Origin: Dipteronia dyeriana
Taxonomy: Eukaryota; Streptophyta; Magnoliopsida; Sapindales; Sapindaceae
Assembly: GCA_032871835.1 (NCBI GenBank)
Contig: CM065297.1
Span: 41,293,098 to 41,357,097 of the forward strand
DNA: 64,000 bases
Direction of reading: 5' to 3'
A program made the position numbers and the translations under genes. Shown piece after piece: positions 11,581-23,546 of this stretch. Every line of letters begins with the position of its first letter. Positions within the stretch are counted from its first letter, which is position 1. The notes beneath the pieces were generated by a model that searched no databases, was not told where the DNA came from, and saw nothing but the letters and a program-made list of their open reading frames with translations.

Positions 11581-14015
11581 TGTAGGGAAAAACGGGTTCA
11601 AAACGCAACGGAAGTGTGAGAAAAACGAAATTAGGGTTTGCGTATAAATAAAAAATTTCCCTTTATGCAACGAGAACCTTAACCCTAGATTAATTGACAT
11701 ATATAAAAGTATCGTACCTTTTACTCGTGACGATTGAACAAGTGAAGAATTGATTCTGCAAGATCTTCCAATCCAATCACGAACGTGAATCACCTAGGAC
11801 TGTGGGCACCAATTCTTTAAATTGTATACCTGATGATGGAAACACACAAAATTTATTTCTTTGTTAGTTACAAATATCCTCTAAGAGAAAAACCAAGAAC
11901 ATCCGGCCACTTGTGAATTATCAATCAATTTGATTGAAACTCACGTGAACCTTGATTCGATGTTGTACACAAAACCCTTTTGATGTAAAGAATACTAGTG
12001 TACTATTGAAAACAAAAACGTTCTCTTTTTCTCTTTTCTCCTTGGCCAAATTCCACACTCTTTATCTATGAGTTGATCGAATTTTGTTTAGAGTAAAAAC
12101 TAAATTTTTCTCCCTCAAAATTCTCTCTTGCTATGCCAAATTCTCTCTTGAAAATTACCTAGTATGGCCAAAATTTTCATCATAGAATTCTAATAGGCTG
12201 GCCGAATTTCAAACACATATATATATGTTGATTAATCATCTCCTAAGAAGGATATACTTGGTTGGCAAGAATCCTTTCCTTATGTGGATTTATTTGGTAG
12301 TTAAGAATCCTTATCTAAAAAGAATTCTATCATCATCTTATATATACATAGCTGGCCGAAATTCATTGGATAAGTATTAGGAAACTTAATTATTTTCCTA
12401 AGAAGGATTTACTTGGTTGTTAAGAATCATTTCCTTAGATAGAATTAGTTGGTGGTTAAGAATCCTTTTCAAAAAAGAATTCTATCCTACACCAAGACTC
12501 CTAATCCAACTCAATAGTGTATTTGTAACCATATTAAAGACTTCCTAATTTGATTAGATAATTAACTCCTTTAATTTATCTACTTATCAAATATAGTCTT
12601 TAACATTAACTATACTACCAACAATAGTATAGTTTTAGGAGACCATCTCCTACTAGGAAAAAGATTTTAACTTTTAATTAAATAATTAATTAATCAACAA
12701 ATTAATTAATTTCTATTTAATTAAATAATAAAATAAAAATAATATATTTAAGCTATTCTCAATAGCCTTGCCGCCCATACAATATATATGGGTCATATAT
12801 TATTTTTCTTATTTTATTAAATCCATTGGACCTTAATAAAAAGTCCACATGTGAACTAGACCTATTCTTATAAAAAGAAAAAAGTTCTCATGCCTTAATA
12901 CAATTCTACATGGACCCCTAAATTGGTCCGGTAAAATATATCAAGTGATCCATGCAAGTTCGTGTGGATTGAGGATCTTGGCGGGCTATCTTAATTTAAT
13001 CTCCAATAGACATAACCCAATCACAATCAACAAATGATTCACTTAGGTCTTATCTATTTAATTTAAGTTCATTCCATAAAAGAACTAAAATTGAAATCTT
13101 AAAAAAAGATAGAATAAGTTGATATTTACTCATTCATACCCTAGACAACCTTATTGGAGAAAATGTATCCTCGTGAAGAATACCAGTAATCGTCAAGAGC
13201 TCATAGACCGCCTATAGCTCTCCAAGTTACCATATTTACTAAAATGACCACATTTTGAACTTGGATAATTTGACTTGTCCAGAAGCCATGTTTCAATAGA
13301 CACTATTGAAAACTTAACGTTAAGATTTAATATCCAATACCTCAAAACATCCATATGCTGGTATTCTACTCTCATTCAATTAATGGAGCCACGATGTCCA
13401 TATCTATAAATGAAGTCCTCTATAGATTAACAAATGAATACCACCAAACTATAGAGGATAAACAATGCTATATAATCGTACTCATTGATAGCTCAAATGA
13501 TAACACTTGCAACCTTAAGTCCATCATTTATCTCAGGATTGAGATAGACTCTCCGATTGTCTTTAAATTATCCATTGGCGATTCTAGATAAAGTATTTCA
13601 TTTTGATCATATTCAATGCATCCAGTGCACTAGATTCTTTTGCCCAAAGACACCACACTTTGATGATTTTAGACTCATCATAACACATTTGATCTCACTC
13701 AAATGCTAGTAAAAAAATCTACAACTTTGACAAGATAAAGGCGTCCAACCTTCTATTTTAAGTTGTGAATATTATTAAAGATTAACTAAAGAATTGTGTC
13801 TACCTCATACATATCTAAATGTATGAACAATTCTTCTTTTCTCATAGTCTTTTGACCTAATGATTATTTATTTTGACAATGATTATTTACTTTTGACAAT
13901 TATAATAATTAAACTATAAATGCTATAAGATTTGTTAAACTAGAAATCACTTTATTCATATGAAAAAATTGTTAATTACAAGATTACACTCTTGCTATCG
14001 AGCATAATCCTAACA
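11581..14015 (-). repeat. Copia-1 5' LTR (right)
   Basis: Starts TGTAGGGAAAAACGGG and ends CATAATCCTAACA, immediately before the GGTTG duplication. It is the direct partner of 3263-5711, with small indels, for example a missing repeat of 'aattaattaatcaacaaat' near 12680. Confidence 0.92.
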
Positions 14016-14147
14016 GGTTGTGTGAGACTCGGTACTTCGAGATAAACCATTGCTTCCGGTACCTATCCAATATACGGAGATGCTTCCTATCAGGTGCTAA
14101 CTAGATGGAGATTTCCCTTTGACCCCTTGCAAAAAATGCTATTAATA
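14016..14147 (-). repeat. T1 3' LTR, right segment (with TSD copy GGTTG 14016-14020)
   Basis: Continues the LTR interrupted at 3262: 'aaaccattgcttccggtacctatcc' matches 'taaaccattgta.ct.gt.c.tatcc' of the related LTRs. It ends GCTATTAATA where the sister LTRs end GCTATTAACA. Confidence 0.8.
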
Positions 14148-15233
14148 GAAGTAAAAATTAGCAAAATTTAATTATAAATGATTTTTGACATATAAACGAA
14201 GGATGCATTATATTTGTTTTGCGTGACCGACCTTGAATTTCAGTTTTTTGTATTGATCCTTCCGAAGACAAAATCTTGGCTCCACTCCTGTTTGGATATA
14301 ATGTAAAAAAGGGATTATTATTTTTAAAAGGTCTTCTTAGAGAAGCCATGGAAGAACTTTTTGAAGAAAACTGGGAAGATATTTTTCCCTCTAATGAGAT
14401 TTTTTATTTACCATTTTATCGTCTTCTCAATTAATAACAAATTAAAAATTCTACCAGTGTCCTTTTCTTCTTCACTTTCTCTATCAACTCAAATTCCATC
14501 CTCTCCCATCTCAACCCGAATTCAAGCTACTATCTCAATCCAATTTCCAGCCACCATCTCAAAAAAGAATTGAGAGAAAATCAATTAAACCCATGTACAA
14601 ATTAAACTAAACTAAATGATCAAACCAAAAATTAAAACAATAGATAGAAGATTGTAGTTAATGATTCGATGAATTATGAGAGAGATGTTACAATTTAGAG
14701 TAGGAGATAATATTAGGACAAATAAAGAGAGTGTAGTGAGTATAAAAATTGTCATTTGGCCCAACCCTATAAGTATCTAACCAAACATTTTGTGAGTTTT
14801 GACCGCTTAAACAGTCAAGCCTTATTTAGGCCCAATAAAAGTCAAGTCTAACATGGGTCCAATATAGCTGCAAACCTAGACCAAGTTTTCAAAAGACCAG
14901 GTCAAATGTTCTGCTCAAGAGACTGACCAAGTCAGTTGTATTTTAGTCTCCAAGATTCTTGGGATAAAATAAGATGTCTCGCTCTACAATCTTGAGTCGA
15001 AATTGAAGGAGAGATACCAGCACACATTTTTTTGAAGGAGATTTTCGTTGGAAGAAACAGTCCACAATACTTTAGAGTTTTAGCTAAGAAAGTAAATAAA
15101 GGATATAAGAACACATGATAGTTTTAGCTAAGAAAGTAAATAAAGGATACAAGAACACATGATTTTATGTGGTAAAACCCTAAGTCAGGGAAACTTCCAC
15201 GGTTGTCGGTGATGGTAAGAAAAAAAATCTACT
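14148..15233. other. Non-coding T1 interior between 3' LTR and antisense gene
   Basis: The first bases (gaagt) match those following the T2 LTR, where a purine tract is clear, but the tract is lost here. The rest is AT-rich. Minor ORFs (14158-14349, 14361-14573, 14932-15114) show no recognisable domain. A 44-bp tandem duplication lies near its right end. Confidence 0.5.
15077..15164. repeat. 44-bp tandem duplication
   Basis: 'gttttagctaagaaagtaaa' begins at 15077 and again at 15121. The copies run to '...aagaacacatgat' with one substitution. Confidence 0.9.
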
Positions 15234-15294
15234 ATGAAATCTGAAAATTACACATTTAGTCTCACCTTCTCTCGTTATATTGTTTCATTCTTTC

Positions 15295-15302
15295 TATTTA
15301 AA
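15295..15302 (+). promoter_or_regulatory. Candidate TATA box of the T1 antisense gene
   Basis: TATTTAAA, about 150 bp before the ATG at 15447. The T2 copy has TATTTAAA at 51131, also 150 bp before its ATG. Confidence 0.5.
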
Positions 15303-16256
15303 CACACGACCCCTTCGTATTCTTTACTCATTCTTAGTTTCTTCTTTTCAAAATTTGAAAAATCCTTAGCTTGCTCAAACTCTCTACCATCTTCTTCATC
15401 TTCAATTCTCCATCTTTTAATCTTTTTTCATCCTTTTACAGTTACAATGTCTTCCTCCGAAAACGATAGCATCGATAGAATCGTTAGGGGCGATTCCACT
15501 AGTCTAACTCACGGGAAGAGGGCCTATAAAGATGATAGTGGTGGAAGTGATGTCTTTACTCATCAACGCCGCCACTCTAACTGGAATGTTGCCATTGGGG
15601 CTGGTTTCTCGAATAACCCTGATACCTGCTTGAGATAGTTAAGGGGGATTCAAATGAGGAGTCTGTCGAGGTTAGGGCTGGTGGGGATCTAACCGAGGTT
15701 GATGCTGCAAACTTACTAGGAGGGGTGCTTGTTCTTCCTTATGTCTTTTGGTGTATCCATGACTCCACCACCACAGCTAACTCAATCCAGCATTTGAGGT
15801 TGAATTTCATGGTCCCTGAGAGCATTACCATCACCATACAACATCGGGGTTATGATGTATACACCCATTCCCTGGCGAGCTTCCGATACTTGTCGCTGCT
15901 TTTGACAGTGGAGTCAAGATACCACTCTATCCAACCCTTTATATGGTTCTTAATGCCTTGTAGCTTGCCCCTCTCCAACTGAAACCAGGGTTTTGGAGAC
16001 ACCTGGTTGGCTTTCTCATATTGTAGAGGGAACAGTACGAGAAGGATGGCCTTACGAGGGAACTGAGGCTGGGTGAGTTGAGGTATGTCTTCTAAGTCGC
16101 CAACATGACCCTTGGTCCAAGTGACAATTTTACACCCAGGCGAAAAACAATCTAAATTTAGTGGTTCCGGGAGCCACGAAGAAAGATGCTTCCTGGAAAG
16201 AAGAATGGGTTGCCATCGACGTCGATTGGGGTAACTCGATTCTCATCAAGGAAATT

Positions 16257-19200
16257 TGTTGAGATTATGCTCGATGGCAAGAGTATAATAATGCATTTGA
16301 CAATCTTTTTGTATTAATAAAGTGATTTCTAGTTTAACAAATCTTATAGCATTTATAGTTTAATTATAATAATTGTCAAAAGTAAGTAATCATAAGGTCA
16401 AAAGACAATGAGAAAAGAAGTATTGTTCATACATCTAGATATGTATGAGGTAGACACAATTCTTTAGTTAGTCTTGAATAATATTCATAACTTAAGAGAG
16501 AGCCTTTATCTTGTCAAAGTTGTAGATTCTTTTGCTAACATTTGAGTGGGATCAAATGTGTTATCATGAGTCTAAAATCATTAAAGTGTGGTGTCTTTGA
16601 GCAAAAGAGTCTAGTGCACTGGGTGCATTGAATTGGATCACAGTGAAATACTTTATGTAGAACCGTCAATGGATAAAAGTTTTCACTTGAAGACAATCAG
16701 AGAGTTTATCTCAATCCTGAGTTTAATGATGGACTTATGGTTGCAAGTGTTATCATTTGACCTATCAATGAGTATGATTATATTCCACAACCCATCCTCG
16801 ATAGTTTAGTGGTATTCATTTGTTAATCGATAGAGGACTTCATTCATCGATATGGACATCGTGGCTCCATTTATTAAATGTGAGTAGAATACCATCATAT
16901 GGATATTTTGAGGTATTGGATATTAAATCTTAACGTTAAGTTTTTAATAATGTCTATTGAAACATAACAAGTCAAAATATCCAAGTTCAAAATATGGTCA
17001 TATGAGTAAATATGGTAACTTGGAGAGCTATAGGCGGTCTATGAGCTCTTGGCGATTACTGGTATTCTTTACGAGGATACACTATCTCCAATAAAGTTGT
17101 CTAGGTTATGAATGATAAATATTAACTTATTCTATATTTATTTAAGAGTTCAATTTTAGTTATTTAGTGGAATGAACAAAAATTAATAGATCGGACCTAA
17201 GTGAATCATTTGTTGATTGTGATTAGGTTATGTCTATTGAAGCTTAAATTTAGATAGCCCGCCAAGATCCCCAGTTTAGACAAACTTGCATGGATCACTT
17301 GATATATTCTACCGAACCAATTTAGTGTTGGAACCCCATTCACCGGTTACGCAACGATTCTAGGTTTTAAATTTTTTATATAGATCATAATATGTATCTG
17401 GGACTAGTGAACTTGGGATCGTAAATTTTTTTTTGGAACTAATGCATACAATATGTATACATAAGAAATTGTAATCAAAATAATCCAAAGAATAAAATCT
17501 TACCAATGTTTGGAGGCTCATTCACTTTCTGATATGCTACTGTCTGAACGATTATTACTAACGTTTGGAGTCTCCTTCACTTTACGATGTGCTCCTGTCT
17601 GAACCACTCGATCTTCCTCGCTATCTCCCTGGACTGGTAACTGCGTGTGGACGCACCACGGTCTCAAAAAATTGAATGGAGGATGTAGAGATAATTGAAA
17701 AAACTCTTTCTTCAATATCAGTGCACAACACTTGCTCACAAATTCTTTTCTCTCTTTCAACACATGCACACACTGGCACCAATCATAGTATTGATGCATT
17801 TTGATTTCTCAAATTTTAATGAATGTTGTGTGTTCGTTCATGCACACCCTCTTTGCATTATATGCAAAAACCAATATCTCTGTTGTTTCACGTGTCTTTA
17901 ATTTGAATCATATGCAAAATCAAAACACCTGTGTTGTTTTTTTTTTTATTTGATACCAACACTTATTAGTAGTTGATATCTGTGTTGATTGTTTTAATAT
18001 TTTATCTAATATTAAAACATATATATCATATATATATATAATTATATTTCAATAAAACTAATCAACTTCAATCTTTTAAGCTATCACATATCTTTAAAGA
18101 TATTAATCAATTTGTTTTGAATTCAAACTCTTTAAATTAAAAATTAAATATCTAATTTAATAAAAATAAAATAACCAAATTATTTTATCTTTAAAAATTA
18201 AATATCAATCAATATCCCCCGACTAATGATTAATTAAACAATCAAATAATCTAATTATTTAACTTACATAATCATTAATATTCTTTAATTAAATAATCTC
18301 ATTATTTAATTAATTCCTGAATAAACACGTATCACTTTCGTAACACAATTAATTGGACAATCCAATTAATTAATCGTGACCCTTGTTACCTAAATCGATC
18401 GGGCTAGCAAGGGGACTTAATGGACCTACAGTATTTTGAGCTCCAATAATCCTTGAAATCATAAATTAAACTCTTTAATTAATATTTCTTGATTACTAAC
18501 TCCGATGTTATTCCACTAAAAACTCGAAGTTGTACTCTTTCAACTGTAGACACTTTTACACATACCGATACAACTCGGTGTCCATCGATATAGCTATTAC
18601 ACATGGGGTGATCCTCCAAAGTAGTTCATAATTAGAGCTAGGTCATAATATCCGTTATACCCCTCTAATTACATATATCCTTAAGTACCATTGATTTTCT
18701 AATATACAATAAATCCTATTTCCTCACGGAATTAGGAGAGCGCTCATATTTTCCAAGCCTCGAATCAACCCTTAAGGGAACTACCATCTACTTCTCATAA
18801 GAATGAGTGGATTTCACTATTGTGTACAAACCTTCCTAAACATAAGCCCAACTGCAATCCCAACATACGGAATATATTGATCAGGAAATGCATCCGACCT
18901 CACCCATGGTATATCAAAGACCACGATCTAATCTGAGGGAGTCGATAAGACACTCAGGATTAAGATCACCCACATACAGCCATTATTAGTTGATATATAT
19001 GAATCTCATCGGTAAACGGATCTTTATGAGAGATTCATATAGATCATGGTCCAGTCATATATGATCACATCGTACAAGGTGCCTCCATTCCCATATCTCA
19101 TATGAATGATTCAGGATAGAATCATTGTACATTACGGAACAGATCGTAGCTATAGATTAACCACAAATAAAGTACCCAGCTTTATTTGCTATCTATGGAC

Positions 19201-19545
19201 TCTTTAGATTGCACGTATCTTACTGTATCCATCCGAATATGACACTCATATACACAGTTCGAGATTACATCCGGCAATCTTGGATGTTAAATATATGCAC
19301 AAGTTATAAAATAAACAACATAACATGAATGAATTGAATTTTTCCTTTTATTTAATTCATAAATCCATTTACAAGTTATATCTTTAGGGCATAAACCCTA
19401 ACATTTAGGGATCCATCTAGAATTGTATTGAGACATGTGGACTTGTTTCTTTTAATAATAATGAGTCTAGTTCACATGTGGATTTTTTATTTATACCAAA
19501 CCCTAATTTTAATTTGCATGCTTCCGTTGCGTGATTTTCCCTACA
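16257..19545 (+). mobile_element. Solo LTR of the Copia-1 family, opposite orientation
   Basis: Starts TGTTGAGATTATGCTCGATGG, the reverse complement of the Copia-1 LTR end, and finishes GATTTTCCCTACA. Flanks are AAATT (16252-16256) and AAACT (19546-19550), a TSD with one change. No PBS, PPT or interior follows, so it is a solo LTR. Beyond the nested insertion most of the second half is missing: after 'tagttcacatgtggattttt' the sequence jumps almost to the LTR terminus. Confidence 0.85.
17326..19403 (+). mobile_element. Solo LTR of the Copia-D family, nested
   Basis: TGTTGGAACCCC...AACCCTAACA, flanked by TTTAG at 17321-17325 and 19404-19408. It aligns with the LTRs at 20953-23037 and 47478-49585 (atctgggac.agtgaactt, gatcgggcta, cagctttatttgctatct). 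The host LTR resumes exactly after the right TSD (ggatccat.tagaattgta). Confidence 0.9.
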
Positions 19546-19736
19546 AAACTGAGTTCGAAGTCCCTATCTGGTTCAGAGGAAAGCCAGCTTGGGAGAAAGG
19601 TACCCTCTCTGCTAAATTAGAGGCAATTTGGAAGGCCATCATAGATCGATCTTATATAAACTTGTAGTATTGTATCTCGGATGCTTTTGATGCCAGGAGG
19701 GTTGACTGCTACCTCTATGTCTCTCTTGCTTTCCAA

Positions 19737-19828
19737 GTGGGTGACATTTCCTGATTCTGCTTTATTTTGCGTACCTTTATTGATTTTTGTAGATATTAAC
19801 CCTTCCTTATCTGTTGTAGTTTCTGTAG
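19737..19828 (+). other. Probable intron 1 of the T1 antisense gene, partly duplicated
   Basis: Donor GTGGGTGAC lies at the same exon position as the T2 donor at 52281. Candidate acceptors are TTGTAG (19819) and TCTGTAG (19828). The run 'gtgacatttcctgattctgc' occurs at 19740 and again at 19832, so an intron-sized block was tandemly duplicated and the true acceptor is uncertain. Confidence 0.45.
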
Positions 19829-20395
19829 GTAGGTGACATTTCCTGATTCTGCATTATTGACTTTTTGTCTCCATTTTTCTCCGTCGAGGTCTCCTATCAT
19901 CCGACCTGCTCCCACTACTACCATGACCGATAGAACTCATATTTCTTCTACCCATAACTCGTTTGCTACTAGAGATTATCCTCTTCCCGAAGCTACTTCT
20001 ACCTCGATTGGTGTTCCTATTATACCCCCTTCATCACCCTTGCACTCAGATCCCAAATGGTAGAGTTCACAGTCAGGTAGGCTAAGGTAAGGGGTCTAAA
20101 TCATGCTACTACTTCGGCTGATACCCTTACCACTACTGATTCAGCAATTGTTCCATCAGTCCTTTCTCCCCCTCCTGCCAAAGTTACATCCACCAGGAAA
20201 TGGAGGAGTTATGATCCTGCCTCCATTGGTACCGCTATTATCCCATGAGAACAATCCCGATCCGGGACACAGAGCAGCAACCAAGAAGAGGTCTTAGAGC
20301 GGAGTGTATCTTTCTGCCTAGGTTGGGGGCTAAAAGCCATGACCTCTATACCAGTTGAAGTTTTCATCACCAGGGCCTTCGCTCTCTTGTCCGAG

Positions 20396-20477
20396 GTAGG
20401 ACACTCTATTCCAAACTCTTTTCATATTATACGTTTGATACTAGAATGGTAGTTAACACTTGGGTTATAATAGGTAG
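20396..20477 (+). other. Probable intron 2 of the T1 antisense gene
   Basis: Exon text CTCTTGTCCGAG is followed by GTAGGACACTC; the intron ends ATAGGTAG before GCCTTCAAG. T2 has ATTGTTGAG/GTAAATG ... TTTTGCAG/ACCTTTAAG at the equivalent place. Confidence 0.6.
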
Positions 20478-20952
20478 GCCTTCAAGTTCAATGTGGCGAT
20501 GAGCCACCAGGTCGACTCTCTCTGTGGGCATGTTGAAACTGCTGAGGTAGAGCTTAGAGTGGTTAAAAGGGAGCTTGCCTAATCATAGAGTGTCGTGCAA
20601 AGCTTAAATCTGGATCTGGACAAAATTGAGAAGACTCTAGACGAGGTCCAATGTTACCGGCCTAGAAGCTAAGACGAATGCCTCTTTTAGGGATGGTTAC
20701 TTCTATGCAGCTTACCAGGTAGCATATGCTCTTCCTCCTCTATTGGATTTGAGCTCCATTAAAAACTAGGATAGGGAGGTGATACTGGAGAAGGCTAGGA
20801 AAATGGCAGAGCTTGTCGTTGCTGAAGCTGGCACCACTCGGGCTGCTGGGGTTGACGACATGGAAGATAATGATGAAGATCAGTGACCTATCGCTTCTCC
20901 CTTACCAGGTACTAGAGTATATCCTATTTCAAAGACCCCTAATGCATGGATT

Positions 20953-23037
20953 TTTTGGAACCCCGTTCACCGGTAACCAGCGGAACTAGGTTTTAAAATT
21001 TATAATAGAGGTCATAATCTGTATCTGGGACCAGTGAACTTGGGATCGTAATTATTTTTTGGAACTAATACATACAGTATGTCAACACAGGAAATTGTAA
21101 TCAATAAAATTAAAAGAACATACCAACGTTTGGAAGCTCTTTCACTTTATGTTATGCTTCTGTCTGAACCAATCTTACCAACGTTTAGAAGCTCCTTCAC
21201 TTTACGATGCGCTCCTGTCTAAACCACTCAATCTTCCTCGCTATCTCCCGGGATTGGTAACTACGTGTGGGCGGGTCACGATCTCAGGAACTCGAATGGA
21301 GGATGTAGAGAAATACTTAAAGAAAATCTTTCTTCTCAATTTGGTGTATTGATTTTATGCACACATGAATAGCATCTCATGCAAAAAAAATATATTGATT
21401 TGTCTTTTTTTTTTCTGTGTATCAGGTATACCACAAAAAACCAAAACAACTTTTTATTAAAAAAAACAAAAACACACCTGCATCACCAATATATATATAT
21501 ATCATGCCTATCACAAATATATATACCTATTCTACTTTTGTTGTGCGTTTTATAAAACGTCAATGTTTTTTTTTTAAATTCTCTTTTATATTTTTATATG
21601 TATATATATATCGTTGTTTGTATCCTATACAAACATTTATATACGTGCACATATAAATTTACATCCAATGCAATCTCTTGTGTTATAATTGATATATATA
21701 TTTTAATTATCCTTTTCAAATATATCTAATATATTAAAAGTGATAATAAGTATTTTAAATTTAAACTTATATTCAAATACTTAGATAAATGATTTAGTAA
21801 AATAAAATAATCCATATATCAATTAACACCCTCCAATTAATAGTTAATTCATAATTCATAATTATCAATATAATTAAATAATCTAATTATTTAATTAATT
21901 TAACTATTAACATTCATTAATTAAATAATCTCATTATTCAATTAATTCCCGAATAAACAGGTGTCACTTTTGTAAAACAATTAATTGGACAATCCAATTA
22001 ATTAACCGTGACCCTTGTTAACTAAATCGATCGGGCTAACAATAGGAGCTAATGGACCCATAGTATTTTGAGCTCCAATAATCATTGGAATCATTAATTA
22101 AAATCTTTAATTAATATTCCTTGATTTTTAACTCTGATGTTATTCCACTAAAAACCTGAACCTGCACTCTCTCAACTGTAGACGTTTTTAAATTGACCGA
22201 TACAACTCGGTGTCCATCGATATAGCTATTACATATGGTGTGATCCTCCAATGTAGTTCATAACTAGAATTGGGTCATAATATCTATTATACCCCTCTAA
22301 TTACATATATCCTTTAAGTACCGTTGATTCTATATTGAACAATAAATCCTATTTCCATACGAAACTAGGAGAGCACTCATATTGTCCAAGCCAGGAATCA
22401 ACCCTTAATGGAACTACCGTCTACTTCTCATAAGAAGGAGTGGATTCCACTTTTGTGTTCAAACCTTCCCCGCCATAATCCAAACCGCAATCCTAACATA
22501 CGGAGCATATTGATCAGGAACTGCCTCTGACCACACCCATGGTATATCAAAGATCACGATCTAACCTGAAGGAGTCAATAAAACACTCAGAACTAAGATC
22601 ACCCACATATAACCATCATTAGTTGATATATATGAATCTCATCGGTAAACGGGTCTTGGTGAGAGATTCATATAGATCATGGCTCAGTCCTATATGATCA
22701 CATCATACAAGGTGCCTCTATTTCTATATCTCATATGAATGATTCAGGATAGAATCACTGTACATTACGGAAAGGACCGCAGCTATAGATTAACCACAAA
22801 TAAAGTACCCAGCTTTATTTGCTATCTTTGGACTATTTAGATTGCACGTCTCTTACTGTATCCATTTGTATATGACACTCATATACACGGTCCGATATTA
22901 CATCCATCAATCTTGGATGTTAAATAAATTCACAAGTTTATAAAATAAATAACATAACAAGAATGAATTGAACTTTTCTTTTTATTTATTTCATAAATCC
23001 ATTTACAAATTACATATTTAGGGCATAAACCCCAACA
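20953..23037 (-). repeat. Copia-D 3' LTR (left)
   Basis: Begins TTTTGGAACCCCGTTCACC (the second base of the canonical TG is changed) and ends CATAAACCCCAACA. It parallels 47478-49585. Confidence 0.9.
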
Positions 23038-23050
23038 ATCTCCCACTTGC
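23038..23050 (-). promoter_or_regulatory. Copia-D polypurine tract
   Basis: Minus strand GCAAGTGGGAGAT directly before the 3' LTR, the same tract as in Copia-1. Confidence 0.88.
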
Positions 23051-23054
23051 ACTA

Positions 23055-23543
23055 AAGCATGTGAGGCATGTCTCGTAACCCTAGACCATCTAGGTGACCC
23101 GAAAACACTTTAGCTGGTAAGGTCTTTGTAAATGGATCAGCATGATTGTCTTGTGAGGCTATCTTTGTGACGAGCACATCTCCTCTCTACATTATCTCTC
23201 TAATGAGATGATAATTTCTCTCTATATGCTTCCTTCTCTTGTGGCTTCTTGGTTCTTTAGAATTAGCCTCATCACCAGTGTTATCACAATAAAGTGTGAT
23301 AGGCCTATCCAGATCTGGAACAACTTCCAGATCACTCAAGAACTTACGGAACCAAACAGCCTCTTTAGCAGCTTCATAAGCGGTTACATATTCGACTTCC
23401 ATGGTGGAGTCAGCAATGTAAGATTTCTTGATACTTCTCCACACAATGGCTCCACCACCCAGGGTGAATACTAATCTAGACTTGGATTTCCTAGAATCTC
23501 TATCTGACTGAAAATCAGAATCTGTGTATCCTAACGGCATCAA
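23055..23543 (-). pseudogene. Copia-D RNase H and pol C-terminus
   Basis: The 23543-23187 frame reads GYTDSDFQSDRDSRKS, GGGAIVWRSIKK, STMEVEYVTAYEA, LYCDNTG and RRKHIERNYHLIREI, the full set of copia RNase H landmarks. The expected SKSTSG is altered to SKSRLV. Beyond 23187 the tail (LVTKIASQDN, ADPFTKTLP) runs to a stop close to the polypurine tract. The best-preserved pol segment of this element. Confidence 0.88.
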
Positions 23544-23546
23544 ATC

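Larger units (their letters stand above)
3263..14015 (-). mobile_element. Copia-1: complete but inactive Ty1/copia element
   Basis: A 10.75 kb element with two direct LTRs of about 2.44 kb, TGTAGG...CTAACA ends, a perfect 5-bp TSD, a tRNA-Met-type primer site beside the right LTR and a polypurine tract beside the left LTR. It is therefore transcribed on the minus strand. gag, integrase, reverse transcriptase and RNase H remnants follow in copia order. All are broken by frameshifts and stops, and the integrase-RT linker is duplicated. It sits inside the T1 LTR. Confidence 0.93.
15447..20886 (+). pseudogene. T1 antisense gene, Transposase_28-like, split by solo LTRs
   Basis: Same gene as at 51281-53780 in T2. 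Starts at ATG 15447 (MSSSENDSIDRIV), with FSNNPD... shared by both copies. Exon 1 runs to 16256, is cut by the nested solo LTRs, and resumes at 19546 with KGTLSAKLEAIWKAIIDR, where T2 has KTSLPTEFRVILKAIVDR; it ends at 19736. Exon 2 ends at 20395 in a segment (TSIPVEVFI..) matching T2's TSLPFEILL. Exon 3 starts after 20477 (FKFNVAMSHQ) and ends in an acidic tail (DDMEDNDEDQ, TGA at 20886). Frameshifts near 15630 and later make it a pseudogene. It is transcribed against gag-pol. Function unknown; the family name is by resemblance. Confidence 0.72.
2338..20952 (-). mobile_element. T1: 3' part of a Tat-like gypsy element, minus strand, with nested insertions
   Basis: The 3' LTR (2338-3262 plus 14016-14147) is followed on its right by a gene on the opposite strand (15447-20886), the same arrangement as in T2 at 49930-53780. 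Orientation is inferred from T2, where PPT and PBS are both readable. gag and pol of this copy are not seen: the Copia-D element starts 66 bp beyond the antisense gene's stop, and the short sequence past Copia-D (49586-49929) shows no pol domain. Copia-1 and two solo LTRs lie inside it. This is therefore a partial copy, and its right limit is set by the Copia-D insertion. Confidence 0.65.

Noticed and set aside
14361..14573. Possible small host gene in 14148-15233
   Set aside because: Short low-complexity frames without domain, start context or splice signals. The region lies inside T1.
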